Assembly (NCBI GenBank): GCA_019095985.1
Contig: CM032666.1
Span: 42,638,524-42,702,523, forward strand
Source of the DNA: Streblospio benedicti
Lineage: Eukaryota > Annelida > Polychaeta > Spionida > Spionidae
Direction: 5' to 3'
Length of the DNA stretch: 64,000 nt
Position 1 is the stretch's first letter, and each line of letters begins with the position of its first letter. The notes beneath the pieces were generated by a model. That model saw only the letters and a list, made by a program, of their open reading frames with translations. It made no database searches and was not told the origin of the DNA. This document shows, piece after piece, positions 25,825 to 37,689 of this stretch. Both the position numbers and the translations under genes were made by a program.

Positions 25825-26909
25825 CCCATTCGTACCAGGATGTCCCTTGAGGGACAATTTTAAGCACGATTTTGCAAAGAAAAGTCTCTCGGATTATCGC
25901 CGTTTTTCACATATAAACTGTGGGGTCTGCTCCCGGAATTTAGACTAGTGACAACAAAAACGCCTTACCTTGACATTTCGATGTTAATTTTGTGGAAGTG
26001 AAGCAGGGTTTTCATAATATTAATGCATCATTTGTAAGAACATATATCTATGCAACAAACACACTATTCAAACTACGCAATTCAAGCTCAAAATACTTTA
26101 ATTTGAATGAAAATTATCCTGGCAAGTTGTGTACCAAAATGAAGGGAAAAACCCTGCTCTCTTCTTTCAGACTAAAGAGATTATTCTTTTTAATGACGTC
26201 ATTAGAAAATACCTATTTAAATATAAATGATACATATTAGTATTTGGCCTCGATGTAACTTGCGTTAACACCACAAATCTGTACAACATCTTTTTTATAA
26301 AGGCTACTCTTAATCGCACATGCACTATGGTTGATGTTTTGACGTAAGACGTCATGTGATAACGGCTAATGCCCAACTATTTGAGCAGCTACTCTTGATA
26401 GCATCGCGCTATGATTTTATGCCGTGTGATAAATGCTAATTTGCATTACGAATGGCTGTATAGTTAAATCGGTTCAGAGTGACAATATTTATGAAACGAA
26501 TGGATTATCATCGTTACAATAACATAACCATCAAGAATTCACATGTCGGATCAATTATAAACCGATTATGAAGTCATGGACGAAAGGATATTTCTCAAAT
26601 CACACGCATTGTTTTATAATTTGTCTTTCTAAAGTGTATCTTGATCCTGTCATTTTTAATCGAGGCCGGCAACAGCCTCACGTTTGGAAGATATTCTCGA
26701 CAAATATATCCATATTCCTATTACTGGGTCATAAAAATAAGAAACTCTGTGTGATTGTGAATACATGTGTGCAATTTATGTAAAAAAATAACCATTTATG
26801 GATGTCCCAGAAAAGTTATTATCTTGGACGTAAAACTGTCAAAACGATATTGTTCGCAAGTGCTTTACTACTTGTTTACGTTTTATGTATGCCGATATGA
26901 ATGGGTTAA
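25821..26909. mobile_element. TTAA-flanked element with CCCATTCG ends
   Basis: Starts TTAACCCATTCGTACC with an inner hairpin TGTCCCTTGAGGGACA and ends in GAATGGGTTAA. It is 1.09 kb and non-coding. It shares one TTAA with the element to its left and one with the outer arm to its right. Confidence 0.65.
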
Positions 26910-27415
26910 ACTGCACTCACAAATGGCGCCATGTTTGCCATATCGCATCAAATGGAAAAACAACAATGTTTGATCGCGTTGTAGACATACTTATAATGGT
27001 TCAATCTTGATGAAAAATACATATTCATGTTCCTAACAACGTAAGCTTTATTATGGTATAAATAAATGAGTACCAAAAACACCCGATAAATATTTTTAAT
27101 TATTTTCTAAATTACTGTCATGCATTTACTGCTGCAAATACCATAGTCCTAACGATCCGAACAGGGCTTCCCTTTACCATTGGAAATGTGATGCTTTGTT
27201 TCAAAACATTTGTGAAATTGGGAATGGGGTAAGCCAAAATGGTTGCTTTGTATTTTGGTGAAGAGATGGTTGAAATACGAGCATTTTTAAGGAAATTATG
27301 GCAGTTTAAAGTTGGCAACGTAGCTCCAACAAATGGAAAAGTTTTATACACTCTACGCTGCAAATATTTGTGAGGATACAAGGCCTGTTATGTAATAAAA
27401 CGTGAGGGGTAATGG

Positions 27416-27756
27416 TTACAGTACAAATTTGTATATGTTAAAGGAGCTTTATCTAGCAGCCAAAGAATTTTTTTCTTCCAGCCAGGCGTTTGCCAAAGTG
27501 TAGAAAACTAATAAATAAATTAAAAAAATGTGTCTTGTTTTATTTTTTTGTTCATCCAGATTTTTTATAATAAATATTTTAATAATTTACAAATATAGTA
27601 CATGTAATTACATATGCAAATTGCCCGACGTGACGTAAGATTTGACCTTTTGAACTTACTCGACATACTGCAGGGATTTCCGACGGCAAACGCTTGACGT
27701 TCCACGTGAACGTTGAATCAAAGACAAATACTACTTTGAGTCTGTGGTGTACTTAC
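27416..27756. other. Intron sequence
   Basis: AT-rich; no gene recognised. Confidence 0.3.
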
Positions 27757-27940
27757 CAATCTGTATTACCGATGCGTGTTGCCTCTTCATGGTCAACACT
27801 AACAATATCATCATTGTTCTCATCCTCATCACTGCTTGGCTCTGGCTCAAACAAGTAGCCACTAAGGCCTAAGTTTTCATCTGATTGTGATTCATCTTCT
27901 TCGCATGAGAAATACTCCGCCGTGTCGAGTCAGTTGCCAT
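27757..27940 (-). pseudogene. First exon of a P2X7-C-terminal-domain-like gene, antisense
   Basis: On the minus strand the sequence encodes EYFSCEEDESQSDENLGLSG, YLFEPEP, an acidic run and RIGNTD, ending at TG|GTAAGT so that the next codon would be W. Proteins carrying the cysteine-rich C-terminal domain of P2X7 have just this arrangement: a YxFEPE motif, an acidic linker and then RxGNxxW before WCxCGxC. An ATG at 27940 (MATDSTR) is out of frame by one base with the rest, so this is a decayed gene or contains a sequencing error. The following cysteine-rich exon was not found. Such domains occur in many copies in invertebrate genomes. Confidence 0.55.
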
Positions 27941-28437
27941 GATTCAAATACTGCAGTAGCAGGTGCTTGTTTGCACTCTATCACCTGTCTCCCTGTGACG
28001 TGGAGTTGAGTATTTTCGTAGATCTAAGATCTAGATTAAGGGGCGGACTTGCAGTCACAATGTGACGTCACATTGTGATTGTGTAGTAAATTTAAACGAT
28101 GATTATAAAAGATCCAGTCATTATCAAATTATCAGATTAAAGGATATACAAGGTCTATGTCATTGAAATCATCCTCCCAAATTTCAAGAATTTTGGAAAT
28201 GTGGTTTATAAGTTATAGGATATTATGTTGCCGTTCATTCAAGTGGGAGCTAGACCGTTCGTTCACGACTAAGCGTCATAAATTACCCACAAATCCATTC
28301 GGCAGAAAAACAACAATGGCTAAAGTTTTGTCGGTATTTGTGCAAATAAATTCACTATATTTTGGTATACACTTATTTGATTATATGTTTTTTATATGTG
28401 ATAAAGGAAGTGCATCTCATTATGAAAGAGGCACATA
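27941..28437. other. Intron sequence
   Basis: No gene or repeat end recognised. Confidence 0.3.
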
Positions 28438-30758
28438 CTAACTGCAAGTTTGGTTCATAAAAAGAGAACTATGAGAAGACCGGGGAAATTCCTTTTTAGA
28501 TAGGATTTGAGGTAGATAAAAACACACAGTACCATTAAAGGTCTGTATAAAATCAGACCACCATTGAATGTCGGCTTTGATTGCTGTATTCAGACGTTTA
28601 TGATGATGCTTCAGTCTAAGGGTGCACATGAAGTCAATTATGCGACGGAGGAATGTCCTGCCACCTCTCACCACCCTAGCTGCCCAGTTCAATTTCCCTA
28701 TGAGAGATTGCAACTGTCTTTTTGTTGCTTTTTTCTTCACTGTCCATTCTTGAAGCAGATTGCGAAATTCCTGTAATTTCTCCATTGGCAGGGAAAGTTT
28801 TCTAGACTCACTGTCTATATGAATGCCTAGGAATGTTAATGCTTTAGTAGGAGGGACAGCTTTATCCCAGTTTATGATGAATCCTAATGTTTCTAACAAT
28901 TTTATGAGGCATTCATATGCTTCTTTACATTTACTTGCACTATTCTCTATTACTAAAAAATCATCTAAATATGATATGACCTGAAAACCTCGTCTATCCA
29001 TCATCCTTGTGATGCTTGATGATAGTCTATGGAAAATTTCGGGGCTCATGGAGGCCCCAAATGGCAATCGAGTATCAAAAAAATAAGTGGGTTTTGTGTC
29101 TCCACTGAATGTCCATTGGAGACCTGTGACTTCATAACATTTGGGATTCAAAGGGACTGAGCGGTAAGCAGATTTGAGGTCTATTTTGGCCATGAATCCG
29201 CCTGGGGGCAGTAATTTGATTGCATTATCTATTGTTTCATATTTAAAACTTTGTTTTTCAGCATACGAATTTAGCCCAACTCCTTCTGGTCTACTGCAGT
29301 CATGGATCAACCTCACATTGCCATTTTCTTTAGGAATTGCGCCGAGGCTACTTATAATATGGGGTTTCTCTTTACATAAAACATAGTTACCAAGGTTTAT
29401 TTCTTCTAAAATTTGTTTTTCCACTTTAAACTTTACATGTCCTTGTGTTGATGAGTAATTTTTATTTTCTACACTACGTCCTACTATGGGTTTGTTGACT
29501 ATTTCAAATCCGTGTTTTAAACCTTTTAACAGGAAATCCCTATCCATGTCGTGTTTTAGTTCTTTGTTCCACACACTGAACTTTTTGGTGAGTGTACTAA
29601 CTTTTGTTTTCGCGAAAGTCACGAAAACGAGGCGGTGCTGAAGTGTGTTGGTAGCTTGGGTGGGAGTCTCTACACCCTGGCACACCACACCTGTGAGCAA
29701 ATTTACAGAAGGTCCTGTAGCAACCCTCTTCTTTGTTGTACAGGAGGCATATTGGCTTATCATCACCTCTATTCTGACGATGGGGTTGCCAGGGCTTCCT
29801 AGGTTTTTGCTCATTTTCTTCCTTCTTTTCTAGGAAGAAATATGCCTTCTGGTGGTCAATTTCATGCCACTGGCATTGTCGTTTGTGGACCCGCCTGCGG
29901 TGCTCATCATCGAGGAGCATAACACTTGATGTCTTGCTGACCTGCAGATAGTCAGCAATCTGCACATTGTAATGGATATATTGTTTAATCTCATCGATGT
30001 CCATCCCATCAACCATTTCTGCAAAAATCCTGAAGGACGCTCCCGCCCATTGTGCCTCAGTAACATCCTCCGGCTTCAGGCGGTTCTTCCCATCCCTAAT
30101 CACTAGCCCTCTACCAAGATTGTGTTCTCTTTCCCGGCTACTACAGTTGGGCTTGATTACAAAATCAGGTATCAAATGCAATTGTGACTTGCCTGCTTTC
30201 ACATTGTCCGCATCAATCATATCTGCATTGCTTGCAGACAACATATCCTGGAGGTGGCTGTTTTTCAGTATATCCACAGCTGCCTGAAGCTCTCTGTCTT
30301 TGGAGAGGCTATTCAGGGTTGGTACCGAGTCAGGCTGGGATGCTGCTGGTTGGCTGGTCGGGGCCACGTGGGGCGGGTGTTGGACAGGCGTGGTGGCTGT
30401 ATCCACGTGGTCAGTTGGTGTGCCGGCCTTCAAGGCTTCCAACCGTGCTCGCTTTTCTTCAAGTTTCCTTCTTCTTTTCCGCCAATTCCAACTCGACGTC
30501 GAGCAGCTTTTCCTCGGCGTCCAGCTCTAACAGAGCCTGTTGCCTCTTGGACAGGATGTCCGAAGCCGACAAGGCTGATTCATCACACTCTTTTTGACTA
30601 TCACCCGGCATGTTGATAGTGTTCCCTTGGTTGTAATATCCACTGGTAGATGGTTCAACACTACTAGATCTATTGCTACTAGAACTTTCTAACACTTTTA
30701 TTCCACTCGTTTCAAGCGTTTTATAATTTAGTCTGTTGCCGCGAAGCTGGTAAGCCAT
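28438..30758 (-). mobile_element. DIRS/Ngaro-like retroelement, broken and truncated fossil
   Basis: The element reads on the minus strand. A gag-like region (about 30.76-29.6 kb) begins with a short coiled coil and ends in a C/H-rich motif (CLLYNKEEGCYRTFCKFAHR, then a second C..C..H group) typical of the small gag of DIRS-order elements. A reverse transcriptase follows (about 29.4-28.5 kb) with KIDLKSAY, a RLPFGASMSPEIF motif and YLDDFLV. An RNase H start is visible, and the element then ends near 28440. The tyrosine recombinase expected for DIRS/Ngaro is absent from the window, so the family call rests on gag and RT style. It looks broken, with about two or three breaks besides the missing 3' part. 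Terminal repeats were not found. Confidence 0.65.
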
Positions 30759-31172
30759 AGCACGTGCATTGTTGCGAGTATCCTGTATATCAATTGTCTA
30801 TAACTTGTGAATTTGGCTGTTTACTGCTTGCTCGCGGCTTTCAAAATGAAAGATCGGCAGACACCCGGAAATAACCTGCCGGTAGTGAATACCGAAATTC
30901 TTTTCGTTTATTTTAAAAATTTAAAGGTCTCGAGCCACTTCGGCGTCCATTTTAACCTCCAATAAAATACGAGTATTCTATTGTACATCAAAATCCAAGA
31001 CAAGACGTCTTGTCTGAATGGCCATATAGATTAATTTATTACAAAAATAAACCAGATGTGCCCGTCTTAGCGTTTATGCTTATTATTACAGACACGTATT
31101 TCTAAACTCAGTATTTGTTTATGTGTATAAGTTTTCATTTGCTTATTATAGTTCTTTTCTTTTTTTTTTCAG
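30759..31172. other. Intron sequence before SYCP1 exon 3
   Basis: AT-rich, ending in a long polypyrimidine tract that serves the exon 3 acceptor. Nothing else seen. Confidence 0.4.
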
Positions 31173-31238
31173 GAAAGAAAAATTCTTGATGGAAATATGA
31201 CCATAGAAAGTCTTCGAAAATCTATGTTAGAATTACAG
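31173..31238 (+). CDS. SYCP1: SYCP1 exon 3
   Basis: A long T-rich tract and CAG precede this exactly 22-codon exon, followed by GTAAAG. It encodes ERKILDGNMTIESLRKSMLE, matching human ESKLQENRKIIEAQRKAIQE. Phase 0 at both ends. The preceding 11.6-kb intron holds the TTAA train and the DIRS-like fossil. Confidence 0.85.
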
Positions 31239-31397
31239 GTAAAGTTTTTCAAATGCCAATCGCAATAGGCGATGCTAACATAGCCAATGTATTTGCCACT
31301 GTAGCATAGTCATAACAAGTGTTTAATAGTTAGTACAGCAGATGGGGTGGTTTCCATGTGCAAATCTTGTCCAGAGAATTTATTTTTATTCTCATAA

Positions 31398-32023
31398 GGC
31401 GGCAGTAATTTAATTAGTTGGATGACGAAAATATTGAAGCTAAGATTTTTCGTTAGCAGGGGTAAATAATAAAAAAAACACGTTCCATTTCTCAGTGATA
31501 CAGAAGGGGCAAAAATAAAAAAGAATATATTTACCTTTTCAAAAGAAAGGAGGGGGAATAAAAAAGATACACTATTTGTATTTATATTTACTTAAATAAA
31601 ATATCCACCACATAAAATATAATTAAATAATAATTAATCAAATATTCTGACACTAGTCTAACATAAATGAAAAGCCCACGCTCTACAAGACACAATTTAG
31701 ACACATGTATCAGTGTACATTACTTAAATCAGCAGCTGCTACTGCTGGCTTTAATCAATAAAAGGCTACATCTATAAATAGCCTTGCTGCTTGTGCAGCA
31801 GACGATATCAATAGGAACTCGTGAGCAGTATTTAAAGAGGCTGCAATGTTGTGCGTATTATGGTTGGTACAGGAATCCCGACTAGGAAATAAAACCAACT
31901 ACTGTCTTAAATGGTCAGCGCCGGCTATAAAAACATTGCTATTGACCCCATTTTATTCATCTACCGGGAGCCTAGGCAGCACTTCGGCGGGTTCGTCATC
32001 CAACTAATTAGGTTACTGCCGCC
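31398..32023. mobile_element. PIF/Harbinger-like miniature element
   Basis: The inverted ends GGCGGCAGTAA and TTACTGCCGCC continue as TAATTAGTTGGATGACGAA-type arms of about 35 bp. TAA lies directly outside both ends (31395-31397 and 32024-32026). A 3-bp TWA target duplication and GGC-type ends are characteristic of PIF/Harbinger. The 626-bp body is non-coding. Confidence 0.7.
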
Positions 32024-32239
32024 TAATCAGAACATGTTTGGACAATAAGGCAGGGAAGTAAAATGTGGAAGCTGGGCGATAATAGGCCGTTATTGCACAA
32101 TGCTTTTAATCGTGGAGCAATAATGAATGCTGGTGATTACTACATGAGTTTGTTTTCTTTGAGGGTTCCAGATGGGGTGCTATTCAGACTAAGACACTGA
32201 GATGCAGGGGAAACAATGAATAATCAATATATAAGCCTT

Positions 32240-33060
32240 ATATATAAGCCTAGAATTGTGGGCTGCAAAGTGGGGCATGGTTTTTAATGCAGACAAATGC
32301 TATATTTTGTCAGTCCGGAACAGGAAGCCTTACTTCTACAAATTAAATGATACAATACTGAAAAATGTTAAATCACATCCGTATCTGGGCATTGAACTCG
32401 CAGAGGACCTTAAATGGCCAAAACACATAAATAATGTCAGCAGTAAAGCCAACAAATCACTAGGATTCCTCCGCAGAAACTTGAGGCGCTGGCCTTCAGA
32501 TCTTAAAAAAACCGCATACATCTCCCTGGTCCGATCAATTCTGGACTATGGTGCCATTGTATGGGACCCGTACTCAAGTACTGATTGTGAGAAACTCGAG
32601 AAAGTCCAGCGCAGGGCGGCCCGTTTTATCACTGGTGACTACAAATCTAGATCTCCAGGCTGTGTCACCAGTATGCTCAAAACCCTAGACCTTCAAGACC
32701 TTCAAGAAAGACGCAAAGACCTGCGTCTCACATATATGTTCAAGGTCGTAAATGGTCTCATTAAAGTGATGCCTCCGGAAAACTTCCTGACACCAACTAG
32801 AACTGGCTGTAGACGAATCAAGGCAAAAGCCTTCTCAGGCTATCATTCAGAAAACCCAGTTTCGCCCACGTCAGAAATAACTCGAAAACATTTGTAGTGC
32901 CAAAGTCAAATTACGAACAATACACACAGTCGTTTTTTGTCAAAACAATTAGAGAGTGGAATGCTCTAGACGAACACGTGGTTCAAGCGCAGACGGTCGA
33001 TCAGTTCAAGACCCTGATCAGCCAGCGCAGTGACTAATCAAGTCACACTCCTCCTCCTCC
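32240..33060 (+). mobile_element. Jockey-superfamily LINE fragment, 3' end
   Basis: The ORF2 C-terminal part encodes KWGMVFNADKCYILSV, YLGIELAEDLKWPKHI, ANKSLGFLRRNLRRWP and VQRRAARFITGDY, all standard in the region after the RT of Jockey/CR1-like LINEs. The frame changes once near 32880; the remaining end reads FVKTIREWNALDEHVV and stops near 33036. The 5' part, including the catalytic RT, is missing. Confidence 0.85.
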
Positions 33061-33099
33061 TCGCCATGTGCCTGTTCAGGACTCTGCGAGTAATTGCTC

Positions 33100-33580
33100 A
33101 GATTCAGATTCAGATTCAATATGTGTTAAAGTTATTAAGGTCTGGTTTGAGGCGTCTGATGTAAATAGCCTCCCTGATCTTTCTCTTGAAAGTATTCTGG
33201 TCCCGGTCCAAGATTTTGATATCAAGAGTGATGTGATGGCCTTCTTTGTCCGGTTGGTGGATGTGTAGCAAAAGGTGTGAGGATGTGGTGCTCGGACGTC
33301 TATGTTGATCGAACCTGGTTTTTAGTTTTTAGATGTTTCCCCAACATAGGTACTACAACATGCTTTGGAGCCAGCTTTCCCACAGTTTATTTGGTATACA
33401 ACCCCACAAATATCCTCTTTCTTAGCAGGGTGTAAGCAAAGCGTAATCATGTACATGAAGTAACACAACATGTGCAGATGAGTATCCAATAAAATAGAAA
33501 TGTATACTTTATTGTAAGGATCTAGGCCAGCTAGCTGAAGAAACGTTGGTCATATATCCTGGTGATTCTTTGTATATGTT
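33100..33580 (-). mobile_element. Penelope-like element fragment (endonuclease end)
   Basis: On the minus strand, pieces of a GIY-YIG endonuclease are visible: a VYQINC...CSTYVGETSKN stretch and the tail DIKILDRDQNTFKRKIREAI ending IRRLKPDLNNFNTY. The fragment is decayed and lacks the reverse transcriptase. Confidence 0.6.
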
Positions 33581-33694
33581 TGCAAGTTTTTGAGTTTCTT
33601 TTATTTTGCATGTTTGACTTTTTACCTTGTTCATTATGTGTAGGATTAATTGGACCTCCTAAATTTTATTGGTAACTTTTTTTTTAACTTGCAG

Positions 33695-33762
33695 TTACAA
33701 AATGAAGGTCTAAGTCAAAAGCTCCAAGAAGAAATATCTAACAGGGAAGAAATTCTTCAAAA
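33695..33762 (+). CDS. SYCP1: SYCP1 exon 4
   Basis: Acceptor TTAACTTGCAG, donor AA|GTAGGA, 68 bp: 22 codons plus two bases. It encodes LQNEGLSQKLQEEISNREEI, aligning with human FGNEKVSLKLEEGIQENKDL. A Penelope-like element starts only 48 bp after the donor. The two leftover bases do not fit exon 5, so an exon is missing in between. Confidence 0.85.
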
Positions 33763-34556
33763 GTAGGAATGTTTTTGTAGATTTATTTGATAAATTAAGC
33801 AATGTATAGTATGATAGAAGTTTATTTATCCTGGATCTGATAGTCAAATATTTATTTATTCTTAAACCAGGATAATAAAAGTTCACATTTTGAGCTTTTG
33901 GCAAACGCTTTTACCTTGTTCATAACAAGTGATGACGTCATAGGTCGTCACTGTTGACGCGGGAAAAATCCCCAGCTGGCTTACCAAAGGTACACAAGGC
34001 AAATATGCCTACGAGGCCGACCGTGAGTTCTCTTGGAACAATATCCGATGAGTGTGCAAGATATCTGAGTACCATCCTTGCCCCAATGGTTAGTAAGACG
34101 GTCCACCACATGAAAAACTCAAAGGAGTTTTCGGAAGAGATCAGGAGATACACCCTAGAGGATTATGAGGAACTTAGATCGTTCGACGTGAGTGCCTTGT
34201 TCACGAGTGTCACAGTGAATGAAGCATTAATTGTGGTGAAGGATAAACTGAACGCAGATAGGACCTTAGCGAACCGGACATCTCTATCAGGGAACCGGAC
34301 ATCTTTATCAGCGGATGAGGTGATAAAGTTACTGGAACTATGCCTAACATGTACTTACTTCACGTTCCAAAGTGAATATTACTTACAAATTCATGGTGCA
34401 GCCATGGGATCCCCAGTATCCCCTATCATCTGTAACCTTTACATGGAGGATTTTTAGAGGAAGACCTCAGCTTCCGCTCCCCATCCACCCAGACTCTGGA
34501 AGAGACATGTGGGTGACACAGTGGTGATCCAGAAAAGACAACATACAGACATACTT

Positions 34557-35683
34557 AGGCCCGTAGCCAGAGCTTAAAAGCGAGGAGGCAAAATTCGCTC
34601 ATTTCAGATCAGCATCGCTGTGTGCATGAAATATAAATTAATTGTGTTCCTTTTCAAAATGAATATCTTTTTAGCATAGACAAACTAAATGTGCTAATAT
34701 ATCTGATTGTTTTAAAAAAATGTCCACACCAAACACAACATTTGATCCATTCGGAGTGAGCTTTATGTTTGAAACAATTAGAATAAAGTATCGTAACAAC
34801 ATTAACTAATCATGGATGATACAAAGCAAATAATTGTTTGATTTTACACTAGAAATACATTAAATTACACTATTGTGCTGACACAAATTTTATTCTACAA
34901 TTTTTTGCCAGATAATTCTTTCCCCTAATTAAGACACTTATTTTAAAAATCATTAGAGATGACTTAAAGTACAAGCTACATGGAAGGTTTCATGCATATA
35001 AGTAACCTAGAAAGATATGCACACTTACAGAAATTTCATTTTCAAACTTTAAATTTGCAAATATACTCATTTCAAACAGGTAAAGCCAAATTAAAAACGT
35101 AAGATCAATTTGCATAGTTGGAACTGCCACAGAACAAAATCGGTGAAGGAAAGCAAAACTTGCATTGGTCAGTAATATCAGAATGCATAGAAGATTGCAG
35201 AAAACCATTTATGTGTATACAGTAATTGGATGTAAAAAATTTGACCTGGTGTAGAGATTATTTAAATGTTTCAAAAAGCATATAAACACCGCTGTTCCAG
35301 TTATTGTCCACATGCCTTTTACCAAAGTTGTTTCTTTACAAAGTTAAAGTCTAAATATGTTGAAATTTTCTGTAAGTGTGCACATCATTTCAAGCCATTT
35401 TAGTATGAATCATTTCGGCATTTTAGTATGAATCATTTCCAATGATTTACAGAATAAGTGTCTAAGGGGAAAAATTATTACATTCCAAAATATGGTGGAC
35501 TAAAATTGATGTCATGAAAATAGAAATAGTGATTTAGGAATAAAATTATCAACAACTGGCACTCTGCAATAGCTATTTTGAAAAACAGCAATGAGACGAA
35601 ATCTTTAGAGCGAGGAGGGAAGTGAGGCAAGGCCAAAAGGGAGGAGGCGACCACCTCCTCTGCCACAGCCTCACTACGGGCCT
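34557..35683. mobile_element. Non-autonomous DNA transposon inside the Penelope-like element
   Basis: The ends AGGCCCGTAG and CTACGGGCCT are inverted, and the Penelope coding sequence resumes directly after it. The 1127-bp body has no transposase. CGTAG-type ends are common in hAT elements, but the 8-bp flanks match only partly. Confidence 0.65.
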
Positions 35684-36372
35684 GCATAAAGATGAGTTCC
35701 AAGACCACCTGAACTCGATGGATAATTTTATCAAATGGATCACAGAGGGAGAAAGCTTAGTTGATGGTCAGAGATCTCAACCATTCCTAGATGCTCTCAT
35801 CTTGGTGAATGAAGATGGGCCACTACGCACAAGAGTGTTCAAGAAAAGTACACACACTGACCAGTACTTGAATTTCATTGTAACCACCCTGTTGAACACA
35901 AAGTAGAAGTTGTACATACTCTGATGCACAGGGCTGATTGTGTCATGAGTGATCTGTTGGAGTGTGAAAGTGAGAAAAGACACTTAGGCAAGGTATTGAA
36001 GATCAACAGATACCCTGAGAACTTGTTGAACAGTAAGAAAGTGAACAGGGATAAAAACATCTGTTTCTAAGGATAATGCCCAGACTGAACAGAAGAGGAC
36101 TCCCCCAGTAGTAATACCCTATGTCAAGGGTGTTTCTGAGCATATAAGGAGAGTGTTACATAGGTACCATGTTCAGGCATTCTTTAAGCCAGTCAACACC
36201 CTGAGACAGTTGTTAGTGAGACCAAAGGATGCCTTGGATAAGGAGAGAGTGATTGGAGCAGTGTACAAGATTGAATGTAACGATTGTGATGCGTCATATG
36301 TTGGTGAGACAGAATGATTCCTGACAGCAAGGTTCATGGAACATAGATGCCTAAGCTCGACTTTGTCAGAAG

Positions 36373-37196
36373 TAGTGATGGGGAATTGGCTAGAAAACAA
36401 GAATCGATTAATCGGAATAATCGGAACACCTTTCCGATCGATTAATCAATTAATAATCGAAATGTCCCCATCTTAAAAAAAGGTGATGGTTTAATTAAAG
36501 ATAATTGATCCTATAGCCAATTTGGCGAAGCATATAAAATATCTTTTAGCCAAAATATTTTATTTTGGCACGGTAATTTCATCGAAAGTAACTTTCTTAG
36601 GCATATACGTCATAACACATGGTTTATTATGAAAGAAACTTCAATCACTTGTATTGATCTATTGCTTTCATCATTGGCGACATGGCTAAGTGTGCACGTA
36701 TTGCCGTGATTCTGGGTGTCAAATCGATTGAACATCACATTTGTTCATTGTCATTCTCAAATATAGCGATGTATAATCTATTAGTAACATTATTCAACCA
36801 ATCTGTTACGAATGCTTGCCAGAAAATAGAAATAACTTACTTATTTTGATGTGAAAAATATACACAAGCATGTTTCCGTGCCAGTGCGCATGCTCAGTAG
36901 TTCAAATGTCTCGCTGGCGCATTCGCAGCAAAAACGAAAGCAAAAGTTCGCACCCATATCTATAGATCATCTTATTGCATAACGTGGTTGAGCCTTCGAA
37001 ATGCGGACTAGTAAAAGATGAAAAGATACTACTTCTTCCCCGGGTGATTCAGGTTATTGGTGCGAGTAAAGCTACAATTTATTGAAAAATACGATATCTA
37101 GCGATGAATCGATTCTGGTAAATTGGAATCGATTATCGCATCGCATCACCGTGAACGACGATTCCTCCATTATCGGCGATAATCGTTTCATCACTA
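36373..37196. mobile_element. Non-autonomous hAT element inside the Penelope-like element (core copy B)
   Basis: Ends TAGTGATG and CATCACTA are hAT-type. The flanks GTCAGAAG and GTCGGAAC agree at six of eight positions, fitting an aged 8-bp duplication. Subterminal ATCGATTAATCG-like words occur at both ends. The middle (about 36590-37010) is shared with 19770-20050 and 48720-49130. Confidence 0.75.
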
Positions 37197-37689
37197 GTCG
37201 GAACTATCTCGTCATCTACACACTGACCAACAGGGACATGGCATCTCCATAGAGGATACAAAAGTGTTATGTGTCGAACCAAAGTACTTTGAACGTGAAG
37301 TGAAGGAAGTGATCCAGATAAGGAGACTGAGACCTTGTCTCAACAGAGATGGAGGCAGACACACCCTTCCCACCATATGGAACAACTTTTTGACCCCTCA
37401 AGGGGTGGGGGCGTGGGCGCGCAGCTGGTGATTTTTCCCGTGTCAACAGTGACGATCTATGACGTCATCACTTGTGAACAAGGCAAAAGCATTTGCCGAA
37501 ACTTCAAAATGTGAACTGTTATCGTCCTGTTTAAGAATAAATGAATATTTGACTAAGCAATGTATAGTTTACTAAGTTTACTATGGTTGAATATAAAATA
37601 CATGATATAAATAATGATATTCCATTGTTTACACTGTCTAAGACCCATTAATTGCGTCTGACTGCCCGACCACCAGTCCATCCTGTTTG

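Larger units (their letters stand above)
24439..27415. mobile_element. Composite palindrome of nested TTAA-type elements
   Basis: The outer arms are inverted copies of each other: 24439-25452 (interrupted by X copy 2 and about 100 bp more) and 27415-26906. Both start with a variant of AACCATTACCCCTCAC, share TATAAAACTTTTCCATTTG and GGCAAACATGGCGCCATTTG, and finish at TTAA. Two further TTAA-bounded elements (25453-25820 and 25825-26905) sit back to back between the arms. The matching 78- and 87-codon ORFs in the arms are copies of one non-coding repeat. The layout is most simply read as serial insertion into TTAA sites at the centre of an older palindrome. Confidence 0.7.
33811..37553 (+). mobile_element. 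Penelope-like element, broken, split by two insertions
   Basis: TAAGCAATGTATAGT flanks both ends (33796-33810 and 37554-37568), a 15-bp target duplication. About 160 bp at each end form inverted repeats sharing GTGATGACGTCATAG. The reverse transcriptase (33.96-34.46 kb) has the FDVSALFTSV motif and GAAMGSPVSPIICNLYMEDF. After the first insertion come THTDQYLN and then a GIY-YIG endonuclease with YKIEC...YVGE and the final IRRLRPCLNRDGG. The two inserted DNA elements occupy 34557-35683 and 36373-37196. The element is broken, with several breaks besides these insertions. It lies just inside the SYCP1 intron after exon 4. Confidence 0.85.

Noticed and set aside
24478-27381. Pair of similar ORFs (24478-24711 and 27118-27381) as a conserved gene duplicate.
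   Set aside because: They are the two arms of an inverted repeat; the similarity is at DNA level and extends beyond the frames.
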